In this document: piece after piece, positions 28,940 through 37,603 of the stretch | Layout: each line of letters opens with the position of its first letter | Position numbering within the stretch: the stretch's first letter is position 1 | NCBI GenBank assembly: GCA_028554795.2 | Contig: CM068842.1 | Span: 28,845,077 to 28,909,076 of the forward strand | Origin: Sinohyriopsis cumingii | Lineage: Eukaryota > Mollusca > Bivalvia > Unionida > Unionidae | Reading direction: 5' to 3' | Length of the DNA: 64,000 nt | Notes under the pieces: model-generated | What the model saw: the letters and a program-made list of their open reading frames with translations, nothing else | The model's database searches: none | Told to the model about the DNA's origin: nothing | Translations under genes and position numbers: made by a program

Positions 28940-31881
28940 CAGCTGTAATATGCATCAATAGATCAGGACTGGTTTGGAATTGGCAAGTTTATAATCAATT
29001 AAACCATATGAGCTCAATTTTGGCCAGTACTTTATAAGATTTATAACTGGGTTTTAAGTGCCGAAGCATCTATGGAAATATGATGGAGTATTATTGGTAC
29101 TCACTAAGTGCCTAAGAGTCTATAAAATATGATGGAGTATTATTGGCACCCATTAAGTGCCAAATAGTCTATGGAAATATGATGAGTATTATTGGTACTC
29201 ACTAAGTGCCTACGAGTCTATGGAAATATGATGAGTATTATTGATACTCACTAAGTGCCTAAGAGTCTATGGAAATACAATGGAGTGTTATTGGTACTCA
29301 CTAAGTGCATAAGAGTCTATGGAAATATGATGAGTATTATTGGTACTCACTAAGTGCCTATGAGTCTATGGAAATATGATGGAGTATTATTGGTACTCAC
29401 TAAGCACCTATGAGTCTATGGAAATATGTATTATTGGTACTCACTAAGTGCCTAGGAGTCTATGGAAATATGATGAGTATTATTGGCACTCACTAAGTGC
29501 CTAAGAGTCTATGGAAATATGATGGAGTATTATTGGTACTCACTAAGTGCCTAGGAGTCTATGGAAATATGATGAGTATTATTGGTACTCACTAAGTGCC
29601 TAGGAGTCTATGGAAATACAATGGAGTATTATTGGTACTCACTAAGTGCCTAGGAGTCTATGGAAATATGATGAGTATTATTGGTACTCTCTAAGTACCT
29701 AAGAGTCTATGGAAATATGATGGAGTAATATTGGTACTCACTAAGTGCCTATGAGTCTATGGAAATATGTATTATTGGTACTCACTAAGTGCCTATGAGT
29801 CTATGAAATATGTATTATTGGTACTCACTAAGTGCCTAGGAGTCTACTGAAATATGATGAGTATTATTGGTACTCACTAAGTGCCTAGGAGTCTATGGAA
29901 ATATGATGAGTATTAATGGTACTCACTAAAGTGCCTAAGAGTCTATGGAAATACAATGAAGTATTATTGGTATTCACTAAGTGCCTAAGAGTCTATGGAA
30001 ATATGATGGAGTATTATTGGTACTCACTAAGTGCCTAAGAGTCTATGGAAATATGATGGAGTATTATTGGTAGTCACTAAATAAAGTTCAAATTCATGTA
30101 TAGGAATATTAAGAAGCTGAAGGTAAATGTCATTTAGTTCAACATCAATAATGATTTTTTTTAAAAATAATAAAATTAAAACTTTCAATTTATACCCTCA
30201 CATTTGATATTCTGCCATTTGACAATTTTATTATTTATGGCAGTCTATGTCCCTTTAGAAATCTAATTTTATGCTGCTATAATCTAACACATCTCATTGC
30301 AAAAACAATCTGATTGCTCAACGTTCAGACATCCTTTAATTTCAGATCAGGCTTCAGATGCTGATGAACAACACTACTTATCTAATGAGTAAGGAGGCCA
30401 TTAATAGAACAACTGCAAGATGGCCAACATCATAACCTGGATTGAAACTTTGCTTTATATGAAATAGTCTGATATCTGAATGAACACACAAGTTAACTTG
30501 ATATGATTCTGTTTTTTGTATTTCCATATTTGAAGAACAGCAACTGCAATGTTGTAAGACAAACAATAGTAATGAAAAAAGAGGACAGTTTTGGGCATGT
30601 GTTAATTTAAGTGAAGATTTGTGGAATTTGAGCCAGGTCTCATGATTTTTTTATTAAATCACCAGCCCTGTGCCTGTGTCAAAAATAATTTCTTTGAGCA
30701 CTGCACCCACTAATGTACAACTTTTTGACTGATAAAACATCAAAATTTGCAGCAGTTAAATCCAAGAAATACTGTCAAATATTTTGATGCCATTGGGAAG
30801 TCAGGACTCTCCATGTTATGTGGAGCTAAAGATAACTACATTTTCCATTTCTCAGCAAAATTTTAAAAGTGCTAGTTAGAATGGGGATAGCAGACTTGTG
30901 TTTGAGGAGCATAGGACTTGTGTTTGAGGAACTGAGGATTTGTATCTGAGGAACTGAGGACTTGTGTCTGAGGAAATGAGGATTTGTATCTGAGGAACTG
31001 AGGACTTTAGTGGTGGTTTTACTATTATATCAATGTTACTAACTCCTAATGCACTGCTAGTTAAACTCAATTTAAGACAGTAAAAGCCACCATCAACATT
31101 CTCATCCTCAAAACTGCTACCCCTCAATTAACCAAACTATAAGCAGAACAAGTGGTCTTTTAAGATAAGTAACTGCTTAATACAGACCTGTTCATTTTTT
31201 CTGAAGTCAATTGAAAATGGTACACAAAATGTTAAAATATGTCATGCCTTGCAATGTTAGGTCAAAAGCTGACGATGGTTCAGTTTTGCAAAAAGAAAAT
31301 ATAGCCAGATGACTTTTTTAAAAACAATCAGAAGTAAAAACCAGTTATTGTTGATGTGGAATAGATAGAATGTACTTGACAATGTGCCTACTATCTTACC
31401 TTGAGAAAAACAAAATGATGACAACATATGCATAAAAGCACATAAAAAATGTATATTCTTGAATATTTTTGCAGTTGTATATAATTAATATTCTTCTTTT
31501 CGATCTTGTATGATTTTTAAGGATTTAACATGTGTAGCAAATGAAAATATTCCTTAAGACATCAAATGTGTCAAAAAGTGTCAACAGCAACAGAGAACCA
31601 TGTCAGTCAACTTTGAAGAATAGTAACACGATTTTATGACACTGGTGTCCAAAGAAAATAATACAAATTTAAGCATTTCTGCCAAAAGATCTATGGCGAC
31701 AAGAAAACTCCAAAAGTTTTAAAAAGAAATTGCTTATGTTGCCACCCTGTATACCTTTTATCATTCTTTATGGTTCGATTATCCTTTATGATACTGACCT
31801 GGATTGTGTCCCAGATCTGGTATTGTGTGTAATCCTTGCTGACACTTTCTGGATAGCCTTGAGGCAGGAACACTGACTGAA

Positions 31882-31921
<40 letters not shown>

Positions 31922-33712
31922 TTAATATTAATAATAATAATAATATTATTATTATTATTAATAAAAATAATAATAATAGTATTGATGATAATACTAAATA
32001 CGATCAAGCATAAAAATTAGATTATGGTGACCTAATTTTGCTTTGGTCATGCTTTGGTCAAGTTACTCAAAGATGCATCCATGTACCAATTTTCTTGTGT
32101 AAGTAAAATAGGGCAAATTATATTGAGGTATCATGAATGAATAGCTGAAATACATGTCATTAAGGCATGAAAGATATGTCACACTGACCTATTTTTGTAT
32201 GGCTGTTACTCTTCCTGAGAAGCATCTACATACATGTACAAATTTTCATGAGTGTTGGTAACTTATGGTCCAAAATATTACTGGTATTTTTAATTAATGG
32301 TTGAAAATACAAAAGTCAAATGTAGGGAATAATACAGACTGCTTAGAGAGATAAGCTGGTCCAAAGTATTCGGTTGCATCACATGATTTTTTGATGTGGT
32401 ACAATACTGTTTTACTTAATTTTTTACCAAGTTTACATTGTCTCAGAATGGAGTAAGTTTTATATATATATATGGATATATACTAGTATCTGATATTTTC
32501 TAATACATGTACTTATAACTAAATCCTGGCCTTGACTGCCCAAGGGCTGAGTTATCTTTCTGCTTTTCAACTCATACCATGGGGTCATTATCATATAACT
32601 GCCGTTAAAAGAAAACATTACGAATGTAACTTAGTTCGCAATGTGTTCTAATTTGCATGTATGTAATAGTGCAGTTTTGTTTTGTTTTACATTTTGTTCA
32701 TTAGATCACGTGTTTTATTGGTCTTCTATCAGAAAACTGTCTGAACTGATCACGTAAAAGTTATTTTGGCTGAATAATAATTTAGTTGAACATGTGGAAA
32801 AGATACATTAATAAGAGAGTACATTACAAAAATCGGAAAAGACCAGACACCAAGTTATATTATAGATCTGTTAGTTATCAACAATTGTGTTGGATTGAAT
32901 TTTTCCTTATCATTCTTCTACAACATGGATATCAGCAATTAATTATGCAAGTTAGGGATATGTGTCATCCGAGACTCAGTTTATAATTTCTGAACAAATA
33001 GTAATTGGAGATGCTCTTTTCGTTAAGTTTCGTACAACAAATTTCTAATTGCTTTTGTAATTTAACATATTTCATATTAGCCCAGAACCTGAGATGGTAG
33101 ACACAATGCGATCTGGTATGGATTTGGTGTGGATTTTGGTGTTTTGTAACACCCGCCATACAGCAGAACTGTTGCAATAAAGTTAACACCTCTTAATTGG
33201 AAACAACCTTGAAGCCCTGGGATACATCTCATAATGGTGTTCACAGTGAGGTCATGGACATTTTATGAGTATGATCTTTAAAAAAAATATATTTTTAACA
33301 AAATATTTTATGATGAAGGGGTAATTACAGTACACAAGATTCAAGAACAGGCTGCAGATTCAGTTACATCTGTAGAACTTTAAAATATGAAACAGCAACT
33401 TTCGAATTGTCCAAATAATATAATAAATTGATACATCTCTGCCATCGATTCTACAAATTTTTCTTGCTCGATAAGTTACTTTTAAAATGGATTAAATGCA
33501 CAATATTGTTCGGATGTTATACTAAAGGGAAAGAAACTGAACAAACACCAAGCCATATGAACCTGGAAAAAGGAAGCTACAGACGTAGATCTTAAATGCT
33601 CATTTGTCACGATTATTCTTTCTTTGTCTGTTAATGATCGCACATAATTTCTCTTTAAATTTGAGCTGCCATATGTCTCCCTTCCAATGCAAACCCGAAA
33701 AGGGACCTGCAT
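2296..33712 (-). CDS. RUSF1: RUS family member 1 (DUF647), N-terminal half, eight exons, runs off left edge
   Basis: Host gene read on the minus strand. Exons in coding order are 33,563-33,712, 31,799-31,876, 28,757-28,871, 22,571-22,616, 15,716-15,748, 14,160-14,265, 2,858-2,959 and 2,296-2,366. All internal junctions are GT-AG and all phases agree, giving about 233 residues. The protein matches my memory of vertebrate RUSF1 (C16orf58) almost block by block: FLPQGYPESV, GIGVGN.NATV.AAT.TWLVKDGTGMLGRI, LFADVLNDLA and GGATRAALT.HQARRNNMADVSAKD. The DUF647 domain starts in exon 2. RUS proteins are conserved in plants and animals; plant RUS1/RUS2 act in UV-B and auxin responses, while the animal role is not established. 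The first ATG is chosen because exon 1 is open from there and ends on a phase-0 donor joining exon 2. Introns are very long and full of mobile DNA. The C-terminal exons must lie left of the window. Confidence 0.93.
2858..2959 (-). CDS. RUSF1: RUSF1 exon 7
   Basis: Thirty-four codons, SIVGVAGGATRAALTQHQAR then RNNMADVSAKDGSQ, the most conserved part of the family. Acceptor GTCTCCAG, donor GTATAG, phase 0 on both sides. Confidence 0.96.
2960..5900. other. RUSF1 intron 6, gene-free part
   Basis: Nothing coding is supported. A short 9-base tandem repeat (catgaagtc, about four copies) lies at 4,948-4,982. Several short open frames between 4,950 and 5,740 match nothing I recognise and have intron-like composition. 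Confidence 0.5.
6820..7390 (-). pseudogene. Gypsy RNase H remnant
   Basis: RT thumb and RNase H words FHWSEKCQEAFDKLK, SVDASDVGVGAVLIQ, YSTVMKECLAL, VFSDHNPLTFI and HIKGKDSLIADALS appear in order, closing the pol region next to the presumed 3' LTR. Fossil. Confidence 0.88.
7490..8240 (-). pseudogene. Gypsy reverse transcriptase remnant
   Basis: Readable Ty3/gypsy RT words in order: TRTNKIYHEFEIVN, HPYRMNPLKQECL, SNWSSPCIFVSK, SFPLPRIDDCID, YVTKFDLLKGFWQI and FGIKGLPNTFQFLMN. Fossil. Confidence 0.88.
8400..9182 (-). pseudogene. Gypsy integrase remnant (HHCC and catalytic core)
   Basis: N-terminal zinc-binding words GHLGINKTYHKILNHFYWP, followed by the core words MVDCVGPLPKSKSGNQYLL and STRFPEAIPLRNI, which are canonical Ty3/gypsy integrase. 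It lies upstream of the RT in transcription order. Fossil, not functional. Confidence 0.85.
9540..9725 (-). pseudogene. Gypsy aspartic protease remnant
   Basis: Part of the Gmr1-like element. The protease motif DTGSSQS is readable, followed by a stretch ending in a LLLGNDLAGDK-type phrase typical of gypsy proteases. Fossil. Confidence 0.6.
10105..10265. repeat. Dispersed repeat family R1, copy 1
   Basis: Phrases 'cttgtgaattt', 'agtcctgggcctgtg' and 'aaatctttgagcactg' recur at about 30,600-30,705 and, inverted, at 34,917-35,025. No coding content. Probably a SINE or MITE fragment of unknown type. Confidence 0.5.
10266..12060. other. RUSF1 intron 6, unresolved repeat debris
   Basis: No gene supported. 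On the minus strand near 12,050 a short reading begins MSNKCSKCRKFKTRQETHG with paired cysteines, which resembles the first protein of some retroelements. It is too short to assign. Confidence 0.35.
12905..13690 (-). repeat. Tandem array of a tRNA-like 58-base unit (about 14 copies)
   Basis: Copies repeat every 58-60 bases. Read on the minus strand each unit has an A-box-like TAGTTCAGTTGGTA, an anticodon-stem-like TTGGACTGGTAATC with loop CTGGTAA (anticodon GGT, threonine-like), and a B-box-like GGGTTTGATATCC. The acceptor stem is missing because units run head to tail. The rightmost unit carries a different 5' end (GGGAGTCACAGTAGCTCA), so the array may have grown from the tRNA head of a SINE. 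These are not tRNA genes. Confidence 0.8.
14160..14265 (-). CDS. RUSF1: RUSF1 exon 6
   Basis: Encodes LFADVLNDLAIFIEILAPNF then PPFFTFMVCTAGIFK; CTCTTTCAG acceptor, GTAAAT donor. The equivalent vertebrate segment is LFADILND.AMFLEIMAP, so the match is close. Confidence 0.95.
14461..14629. mobile_element. MITE with CCATATATACTTG ends, TA target duplication
   Basis: Starts CCATATATACTTG and ends CAAGTATAGATGG, flanked by TA on both sides; 169 bases, non-coding. A longer relative is at 22,869-23,084. Ends resemble those of the pogo element at 17.8 kb. Confidence 0.75.
15215..15612. repeat. 42-base minisatellite, about nine copies
   Basis: Unit is like 'gtggtcttgggacattgggacaacactcaagtccagactata'-type, varying copy to copy. 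Because 42 is divisible by three, spurious open frames arise on both strands; these are not genes. Lies in RUSF1 intron 5. Confidence 0.85.
15716..15748 (-). CDS. RUSF1: RUSF1 exon 5, 33-base microexon
   Basis: Encodes SNLDCDAKRWR when joined in phase to its neighbours, matching the SKLDCNAKQWR stretch of vertebrate RUSF1. Acceptor TTTTTTCCAG, donor GTAGGT. Only 33 bases, so gene finders will tend to miss it. Confidence 0.9.
15850..15879. repeat. AAT microsatellite
   Basis: Run of AAT/ATA trinucleotides within intron 4. Confidence 0.8.
17096..17161. repeat. TA dinucleotide microsatellite, about 32 repeats
   Basis: Uninterrupted (TA)n in RUSF1 intron 4. Confidence 0.97.
17824..19320 (+). mobile_element. 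Pogo/Tigger-type DNA transposon (Tc1/mariner superfamily), decayed
   Basis: Imperfect terminal inverted repeats CCATATATATTGGACAC and GGTGTCCCAACATATATGG, flanked by TA on each side. The right end has extra 'tgtccca' subterminal repeats. Inside on the plus strand lies a pogo-like transposase. At about 1.5 kb it is shorter than an autonomous copy, and the reading frames are interrupted, so it is inactive. Confidence 0.82.
18695..19190 (+). pseudogene. Pogo-like transposase fragment (DDE_1 domain)
   Basis: Readable words INMDEIQVYFDLIPGWTVNK, GTKSVKISMTGADF and, after a frame change near 18,960, VLVVSASGDVLP.EI and IHVHEKGCVDEMLLQWIKE. These match the pogo/Tigger pattern NMDET.VYFD..PG.TV...G.KSV....TGA, containing the first catalytic Asp. 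The downstream part with the remaining acidic residues is truncated. Upstream (18,274-18,570) is a possible remnant of the DNA-binding half, scrambled by a duplicated 'ttattacaaagcaagc' segment. Confidence 0.8.
19321..20200. other. RUSF1 intron 4, nothing recognised
   Basis: AT-rich with only short chance open frames. Confidence 0.5.
20203..20452 (+). mobile_element. tRNA-derived SINE, family A, copy 1
   Basis: Head GGTGGCTGAATGGTCTAAAG with a long-variable-arm (Leu/Ser-like) layout and B box GGGTTCAAGTC. The central part runs 'gtgggtcggtggttctttccagggttttcccaggtttttcctcca', and the tail is 'gcattaaaccctacaacaacgacaacaac'. A second, inverted copy lies at 23,850-24,111. The centre resembles a conserved SINE domain seen in marine invertebrates, from memory. 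Confidence 0.75.
20521..20792. repeat. 64-base minisatellite, about four copies
   Basis: Unit contains 'tgacatattggcatgctaccac' and 'gacaacatggtggatgaaattc'. Periods are 63-64 bases. Overlapping open frames are artefacts of the repeat. Confidence 0.85.
20915..21155. repeat. Degenerate ~60-base repeat, about five copies
   Basis: Phrase 'aattctacattaataatgtctccttca' recurs with drift. Confidence 0.7.
21190..21515. repeat. 44-45-base minisatellite, about seven copies
   Basis: Unit contains 'cagtgtgattatcatcactgg' and 'acatttcatgtcaaaatttct'. Frames of MSKFLS-type repeats are spurious. Confidence 0.88.
21963..22311. mobile_element. Possible third MITE
   Basis: Starts CCATATACACTTGAGTATAAAC after TA and has a loosely complementary end near 22,300 (GCTTATTCGCTAGTATAAAC). 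Weaker than the two clear copies. Confidence 0.35.
22571..22616 (-). CDS. RUSF1: RUSF1 exon 4 (46 bases)
   Basis: Encodes DGTGMLGRILFAWFQG with phase 1 in and phase 0-plus-2 out. Acceptor is TTTTTCAG and donor GTAAAC. A partial tandem copy of the acceptor and first 22 exon bases lies just upstream at 22,663-22,732. Confidence 0.93.
22595..22732 (-). repeat. Tandem duplication covering the exon 4 splice acceptor
   Basis: Two copies of about 70 bases (22,595-22,662 and 22,663-22,732). Each has the polypyrimidine tract, the AG and the first 22 bases of RUSF1 exon 4. The upstream copy in transcription order has an acceptor at 22,685-22,686 but lacks the rest of the exon. Confidence 0.9.
22869..23084. 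mobile_element. MITE, second clear copy
   Basis: Begins CCATATATACTTGCTGATAAG and ends CTTATAAGCAAGTATAGATGG, flanked by TA; 216 bases. Internal phrases (agatctg, gtctgtgcagttt) are shared with the copy at 14.46 kb. Confidence 0.8.
23085..23849. other. RUSF1 intron 3, nothing recognised
   Basis: AT-rich, no coding content supported. Confidence 0.5.
23850..24111 (-). mobile_element. tRNA-derived SINE, family A, copy 2
   Basis: On the minus strand: GGTGGCCAAGTGGTCTAAAG head, B box GGGTTCGAGTT, central 'gttagtggttcttccc' part, tail 'tgctgaaagatggtgttaaaccc'. Same family as 20.2 kb and clearly diverged from it. Confidence 0.75.
24705..25040 (-). mobile_element. tRNA-derived SINE, family B, full length
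   Basis: On the minus strand the head CGGTGGCCTAGTGGTTATAC and B box GGGTTTGATCCCC are tRNA-like. The body ends 'gcagacattgtagcaatatgactgaaaaattgttaaagctacgttaaa' and then a CA run (GT microsatellite at 24,708-24,725). A tail-only copy of the same family lies at about 35,150-35,245. Confidence 0.78.
25041..25800. other. RUSF1 intron 3, nothing recognised
   Basis: No gene supported. It leads into the 85-base array; phrases like 'accaaccttttaccaaccatg' recur loosely around RUSF1 introns. Confidence 0.45.
25819..26500. repeat. 85-base minisatellite, eight copies
   Basis: The word 'gcaatatcttttccta' recurs at exact 85-base steps (25,819; 25,904; 25,989; 26,074; 26,159; 26,244; 26,329; 26,414). 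Copies are well conserved, suggesting recent expansion. Confidence 0.97.
26580..27400. repeat. Diverged ~150-base repeat, about five to six copies
   Basis: Phrases 'aacaataacaagattttcaa', 'gtcagcaccattttcattta', and 'aaaactccatgttgatatgacc' recur in the same order. An isolated relative is at 22,080-22,200. Non-coding. Confidence 0.7.
27651..28756. other. RUSF1 intron 3, nothing recognised
   Basis: AT-rich intron sequence between repeats and exon 3; short open frames only. Confidence 0.5.
28757..28871 (-). CDS. RUSF1: RUSF1 exon 3
   Basis: One hundred and fifteen bases encoding AFASSITGALAAQGILKGIG through to TMTWLVK, with one base left over (phase 1) that completes the Asp of exon 4. The acceptor's upstream tract is a pure AT dinucleotide run instead of a pyrimidine tract. 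Confidence 0.95.
28875..28935. repeat. AT microsatellite abutting the exon 3 acceptor
   Basis: About 30 AT repeats directly before the TTTCAG acceptor of RUSF1 exon 3 on the minus strand. Confidence 0.97.
29050..30085. repeat. 50-base minisatellite, about 21 copies
   Basis: Unit is of the type 'actcactaagtgcctaagag' + 'tctatggaaatatgatggag' + 'tattattggt'. Length variants of 44, 49 and 50 bases differ in the 'atgatggagt' part. There are no spacers, so this is not a CRISPR array. Confidence 0.95.
30600..30705. repeat. Dispersed repeat R1, copy 2
   Basis: Shares 'gtggaatttgagccaggtct', 'caccagccctgtgcctgtg' and 'atttctttgagcactg' with copies at 10.1 and 34.9 kb. Confidence 0.55.
30890..31010. 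repeat. 24-base minisatellite, about five copies
   Basis: Unit 'gacttgtgtctgaggaactgag' with variants. Confidence 0.88.
31799..31876 (-). CDS. RUSF1: RUSF1 exon 2 (start of DUF647)
   Basis: Twenty-six codons, SVFLPQGYPESVSKDYTQYQ then IWDTIQ, flanked by a TTTTCAG acceptor and a GTCAGT donor. Two overlapping acceptors (TCAG TCAG) are four bases apart. The first keeps the frame from exon 1 and is preferred. A long AAT microsatellite begins just upstream of the acceptor. Confidence 0.92.
31880..31985. repeat. AAT-rich microsatellite
   Basis: Imperfect AAT/ATT trinucleotide run directly upstream of the RUSF1 exon 2 acceptor. Open frames of Ile/Asn are artefacts. Confidence 0.95.
33563..33712 (-). 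CDS. RUSF1: RUSF1 coding exon 1
   Basis: Fifty codons starting at the ATG at 33,712. It holds a diverged N-terminal stretch (VCIGRETYGSSNLKR) and ends ASFFQ followed by a GT donor. Phase 0 fits exon 2. This part of the family is poorly conserved, so the assignment rests on phase, position and the conserved FF..VFLPQG junction. Confidence 0.82.
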
Positions 33713-33879
33713 TGTGATTTTCGTGTACGTTGCTACATCAAGTCAGCTAAACGCTTTGAACCGGTTGTAGAGAATGCGCCTATAGAATTCGTATACACTC
33801 TCTTATGTTTATACCTTCTTATTAATGTATTAATAGAATAAAATAGAGACAAACAGTCATACATATAATTATAATGTTA

Positions 33880-34000
33880 TAAAGGATATACAATATATCA
33901 ATTTAAAAAAAAATAAACAATTTTATATAGTGTACTGGCATTAAGGCCATTAGGATACAAAGTATCTAACTTATGAATCCAATAAGTTTCTTTTTATGAG
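33880..34000 (-). mobile_element. GIY-YIG retroelement scrap (Penelope-like candidate)
   Basis: The minus strand around 33,917-33,995 reads KETYWIHKLDTLYPNGLNAS, the signature of the GIY-YIG endonuclease tail found in Penelope-like and related retroelements. The frame is short and isolated, so only a fragment remains. It lies in the 5' flank of RUSF1. Confidence 0.55.
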
Positions 34001-36999
34001 TCTATTCATGTCACCATGCATAATATATATTGGCATGAAAGAAAAATCGAGTAGAGAGTGATTATTGGTGTTAAAGTGCATTGAAATATTAGAGGAAAAC
34101 TGAGGATCTCTATAATTTTCTTCTCAATTTAAAATACTAAAAGCAAAATTGATGATAAAAAGTAAACATAACTGAGCCATTTCAGCCATCAATTTATAAT
34201 TTATAATCTGATTATGATGAAGGGTTATAATCGCTTCAAGGTATTGGCCTTTCGAAACAAACAGGAGTTTCTTTCGTAACACAGTCACCATATTGGCAAG
34301 GTCAAGTCTAAATTTTCAAATAACAGATGTCACCGATCTCTTTAATATTTTTTTTTAATTCCGTAAAGTTTGGAGCTACATCTCTTTGAACACATGCATA
34401 CAATACGCTTTATTTTTATTCTTCCAGTTTATGTTAGAAGCATTAAAACTAGATATTGCAAATATTGGACACGAACGACACCTTTTTTCACCGATATGTA
34501 TGAGGCGCCGTAGTGGAAAAAGCTGGTCCAATGAGAAAGTTGCAGTTGAAATTTCGAGAAATCCAATATAACGTTTTGGATCAAATTACATATCCTTAAA
34601 GGAGACTAGAAATCAAAATTTTCCTTTTACGTATGTAATTCTCTACAGATTTTAATCCGACTGTCATGTTTATAAATTAAATATCGTAAGCGGGTAGTGA
34701 TTTTATTGCATGGAAGATACCACGATTCCGTAAATTGCCGAGTTTTTCTGAGTTTTGATGAGACGACAGATCACGTGGTACCGTGACGCAATACTAGCCA
34801 GTCCTCGAATACAAACATAAACATTGGCGAGCGAGGCAGACGGAAGGAGACCATACTTGGGTTGCACATTCAAAACTTGAATCTGCTGTCTGATATGATA
34901 GTTTATGTACTGTACTGGTCAGTGCTTAAAGAAATTTATTAGGCACAGGCCCCGGACTGGTGACTTAAATAAACTCAAGCCCTGACTGAAATTCCACAAG
35001 CCCGGACAGTTCATACCTGTCAACTCTCAAGCCGGGAGAAAAACCTCCCGATTTTGGGGGTATTTCCTCATCTACAGCCCGATCTCGTAATATCTCAAAA
35101 CCCAACCCCAAACCATTTATAAATAGATATAACGTATGCAATCCACAGTCTAAGCTGCCACACTGCAGACATCGTAGTGATATGACTGAAAAATTGTTAA
35201 AGCTACGTTAAAAATTCAAATCACACGCACACACATCTAAATATGGCAATGGACGAAATAATTAATATCACACAACAATTTTTTTCTTTTTTTCTTCTTC
35301 AGTAAATAGAACGTGAAAATTAAACATTATTCAAGTAAATTTCAGATGTTTTTAAACAACTACAACAGTACTATAGTATAAAAAAAATAAAAGAATAAAA
35401 TTGTCACCAATTAGCTTAAATGAATGATCACTGTGAAATTTTCTCTGCAAACAAAATCGCATCTCCATTTCCGCCGAAGAAACTCGGCCAGTTAACACCT
35501 GACATTCCTCTACCGTATATGTAAAGTTTAATTACCATGATTAAATTACAAGGAATAAAACAAAATATACCATGCAGTATATGTGGCCCTAAAGAACTAA
35601 TTCTGAATAAATATTTTGTTCAGCAAACAGTGTTACATGCATTAAGACTTAAACCTGAAGTCCATGGCATCGTAAGCAACAACAAAATAGGCATCGTTTA
35701 TTTTGGCAATCAATTGCTGGTGCTTACACACACACACACTGTCGAACATGGTTTCTTAGAAGTATGTCCGAAGGGCAGTCCTTTTCACAAGATCAATGCA
35801 AGGATAAGGAGTCTGTTCATTAGCCACACCGCCTTTATTGTTTGCGTACTTAAATTAAAACTTTAGCTATTTTGCAATTTAGCCAGAGCTGACCAGAATA
35901 GGCAAAATGGGCTTGTCCTGGGGGAATAATAAGGCGTATCACATGGAGAAAAGGTACGTCCCATGGGCGCTCGCACATTGGGGCAAGGGGTTGGGGTTGG
36001 GTCACTAGTGTCTCCCCCCCCCCCCAGTTTCTATTGTCAGACATTTAATGTGAAACTTTGACCTCTTTTCTTTTAATCGCTGCTATTTAAACTACCCAAG
36101 GAATAGTTTTATATCAGTTCCAATCATTGCAGATTACCGTTTATACATACATGTATCCAATGATTTTTTTTAAAAATTTGTAATTTTTATAAGATTACTG
36201 AAAATTGTGTTTTCTCGAAACACGACAGGTTTAGAAAATCAAATCTAAATTTCACCTTGGACAGTAGTGATTTGATTTAGATTGTGCCGTGTTAAGGCAT
36301 GTATGTCAACATCTTGAAAATACATTTACTCATTTCACCAGCGCGATCAAAGTTTCCTCAGGCAAACAATTTTTGTTTCGACAAGCCTGACGGGCACCTC
36401 ACTTTGAATACAGGATGGGCCGGAACTAAAACCAGAGGGGCCCAGGGTGTCGGGCTATCAGATTTATTTTTAGCACTGCTGGTGTAAATAAAAGATTTGT
36501 GAATTGATTGTTGCATTTTGTGGTCACTTTCTCGGCCTTCTGCCTATTTTCGTAACTCGCACGTTTAACACTTTTCCCAGGATTTAAAATATTCAACGTT
36601 ATGTCTGGAACTGCGCCAACTTTTAGTCTAGGCCTAGCATTTGCGTATCTTTGAGCTGCCACATTTTTTCAGAACCCCTCTGGTAACAGTCCTTTGAGAA
36701 ATGTAACGAGCACATAGTGCTGTATGGTGTTGCTTTGAAATCGACTCGTTTGTAATAAAGTATTCATTCTTTCATTATGCCTTTATCTTTCGGAAAAGAA
36801 AAAAAAATGTTGTCCACAGGCTTTTCTTAATGTTCTGTTACACCCGTAAGCAACGCAAAACGGTATTGTCTTTTACTCTGGCAACTCTCACTTGGGCTGC
36901 TGGAGTCGCTACTATGACGTCACACCCCGAAAGTAACCGAATAGGCGCGGAAATTTTGCATACGAGGTCACGGAAATTCAGCTCCTAGAAGATAGGCCA
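34001..36999. other. Intergenic DNA upstream of RUSF1
   Basis: CpG is more frequent here than in the gene body. R1 repeat copy 3 (34,917-35,025, inverted), a repeat reading 'ctgtcaactctcaagccggg' (35,028-35,110) and a SINE B tail (35,150-35,245) are visible. Open frames at 34,386-34,571 and 35,537-35,866 match nothing I recognise. Confidence 0.5.
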
Positions 37000-37109
37000 A
37001 TATTTTAATATTGGCATTACGGTCGCAGATGATACTTCATAATAAGGTTTTCTGCTATAGTACTTTTATTATTATTCTATATTTCCATTGGTTTCTGGTC
37101 TCCTTTAAA

Positions 37110-37475
37110 GTTCCATTTTCTAGATCGAGATATTAGATTTTATATGTTGAATTACACAGTGGTGGTTTGAAGTTCTATTTCCTATGTCAACGTTTTACAG
37201 TGTATATTTTGAATTACACAGCGGTGGTTGAAATTTCAATATCATATGTCGAGAGTAGTGAAGTGGAATACCCTAGCGACAAGGGGACTTTAATGTTAAA
37301 CTAGTGGGGTTGTACCCTGGCGACAATGGAAAATTTAACATTAGCGAAAAAAGTTTGTACCCTGGCGACAATGGGAATTTAACATGGGGAATAAATTTTG
37401 GGACTGTTGAGCGGCAAGGGGAATTTAACATGGGGAATATATTTTGGGACTGTTGAGCGACAAGAGGGAAATGGA
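37110..37475. repeat. Left-arm direct repeats of element 1
   Basis: Two copies of a roughly 75-base unit end in 'gaattacacagyggtggttt'. They are followed by two to three copies of 'gtaccctggcgacaatgg' and two of 'gggaatttaacatggggaat' with 'ttttgggactgttgagcg'. Subterminal tandem repeats of this kind are usual in Polinton arms. Confidence 0.7.
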
Positions 37476-37483
37476 GCAGGGTC

Positions 37484-37507
37484 GGGACCCTATTTTAATA
37501 GGGTCCC
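37484..37507. other. Perfect 10-base-arm hairpin
   Basis: GGGACCCTAT and ATAGGGTCCC separated by TTTA. Could form a transcript hairpin or serve as a protein-binding palindrome; role unknown. Confidence 0.85.
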
Positions 37508-37603
37508 TACCTGATGGGTCTATGGAAATGGAACAGGGGAGAGGAATAGAACACACACACAAACACACATATAAAAGAAAAAAAATGGGATAGGCAATTG
37601 AAA

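Noticed and set aside
29050-30085. Regular 50-base direct repeats suggesting a CRISPR array
   Set aside because: No unique spacers between repeats, unit lengths vary, and the context is an animal intron; it is a minisatellite.
31786-32007. Ile/Asn-rich open frame
   Set aside because: Translation of an AAT microsatellite; the true coding part is only RUSF1 exon 2.
35537-35866. 109-codon open frame in the RUSF1 upstream flank
   Set aside because: No domain, contains a CA microsatellite translated as THTHT, and no supporting signals.
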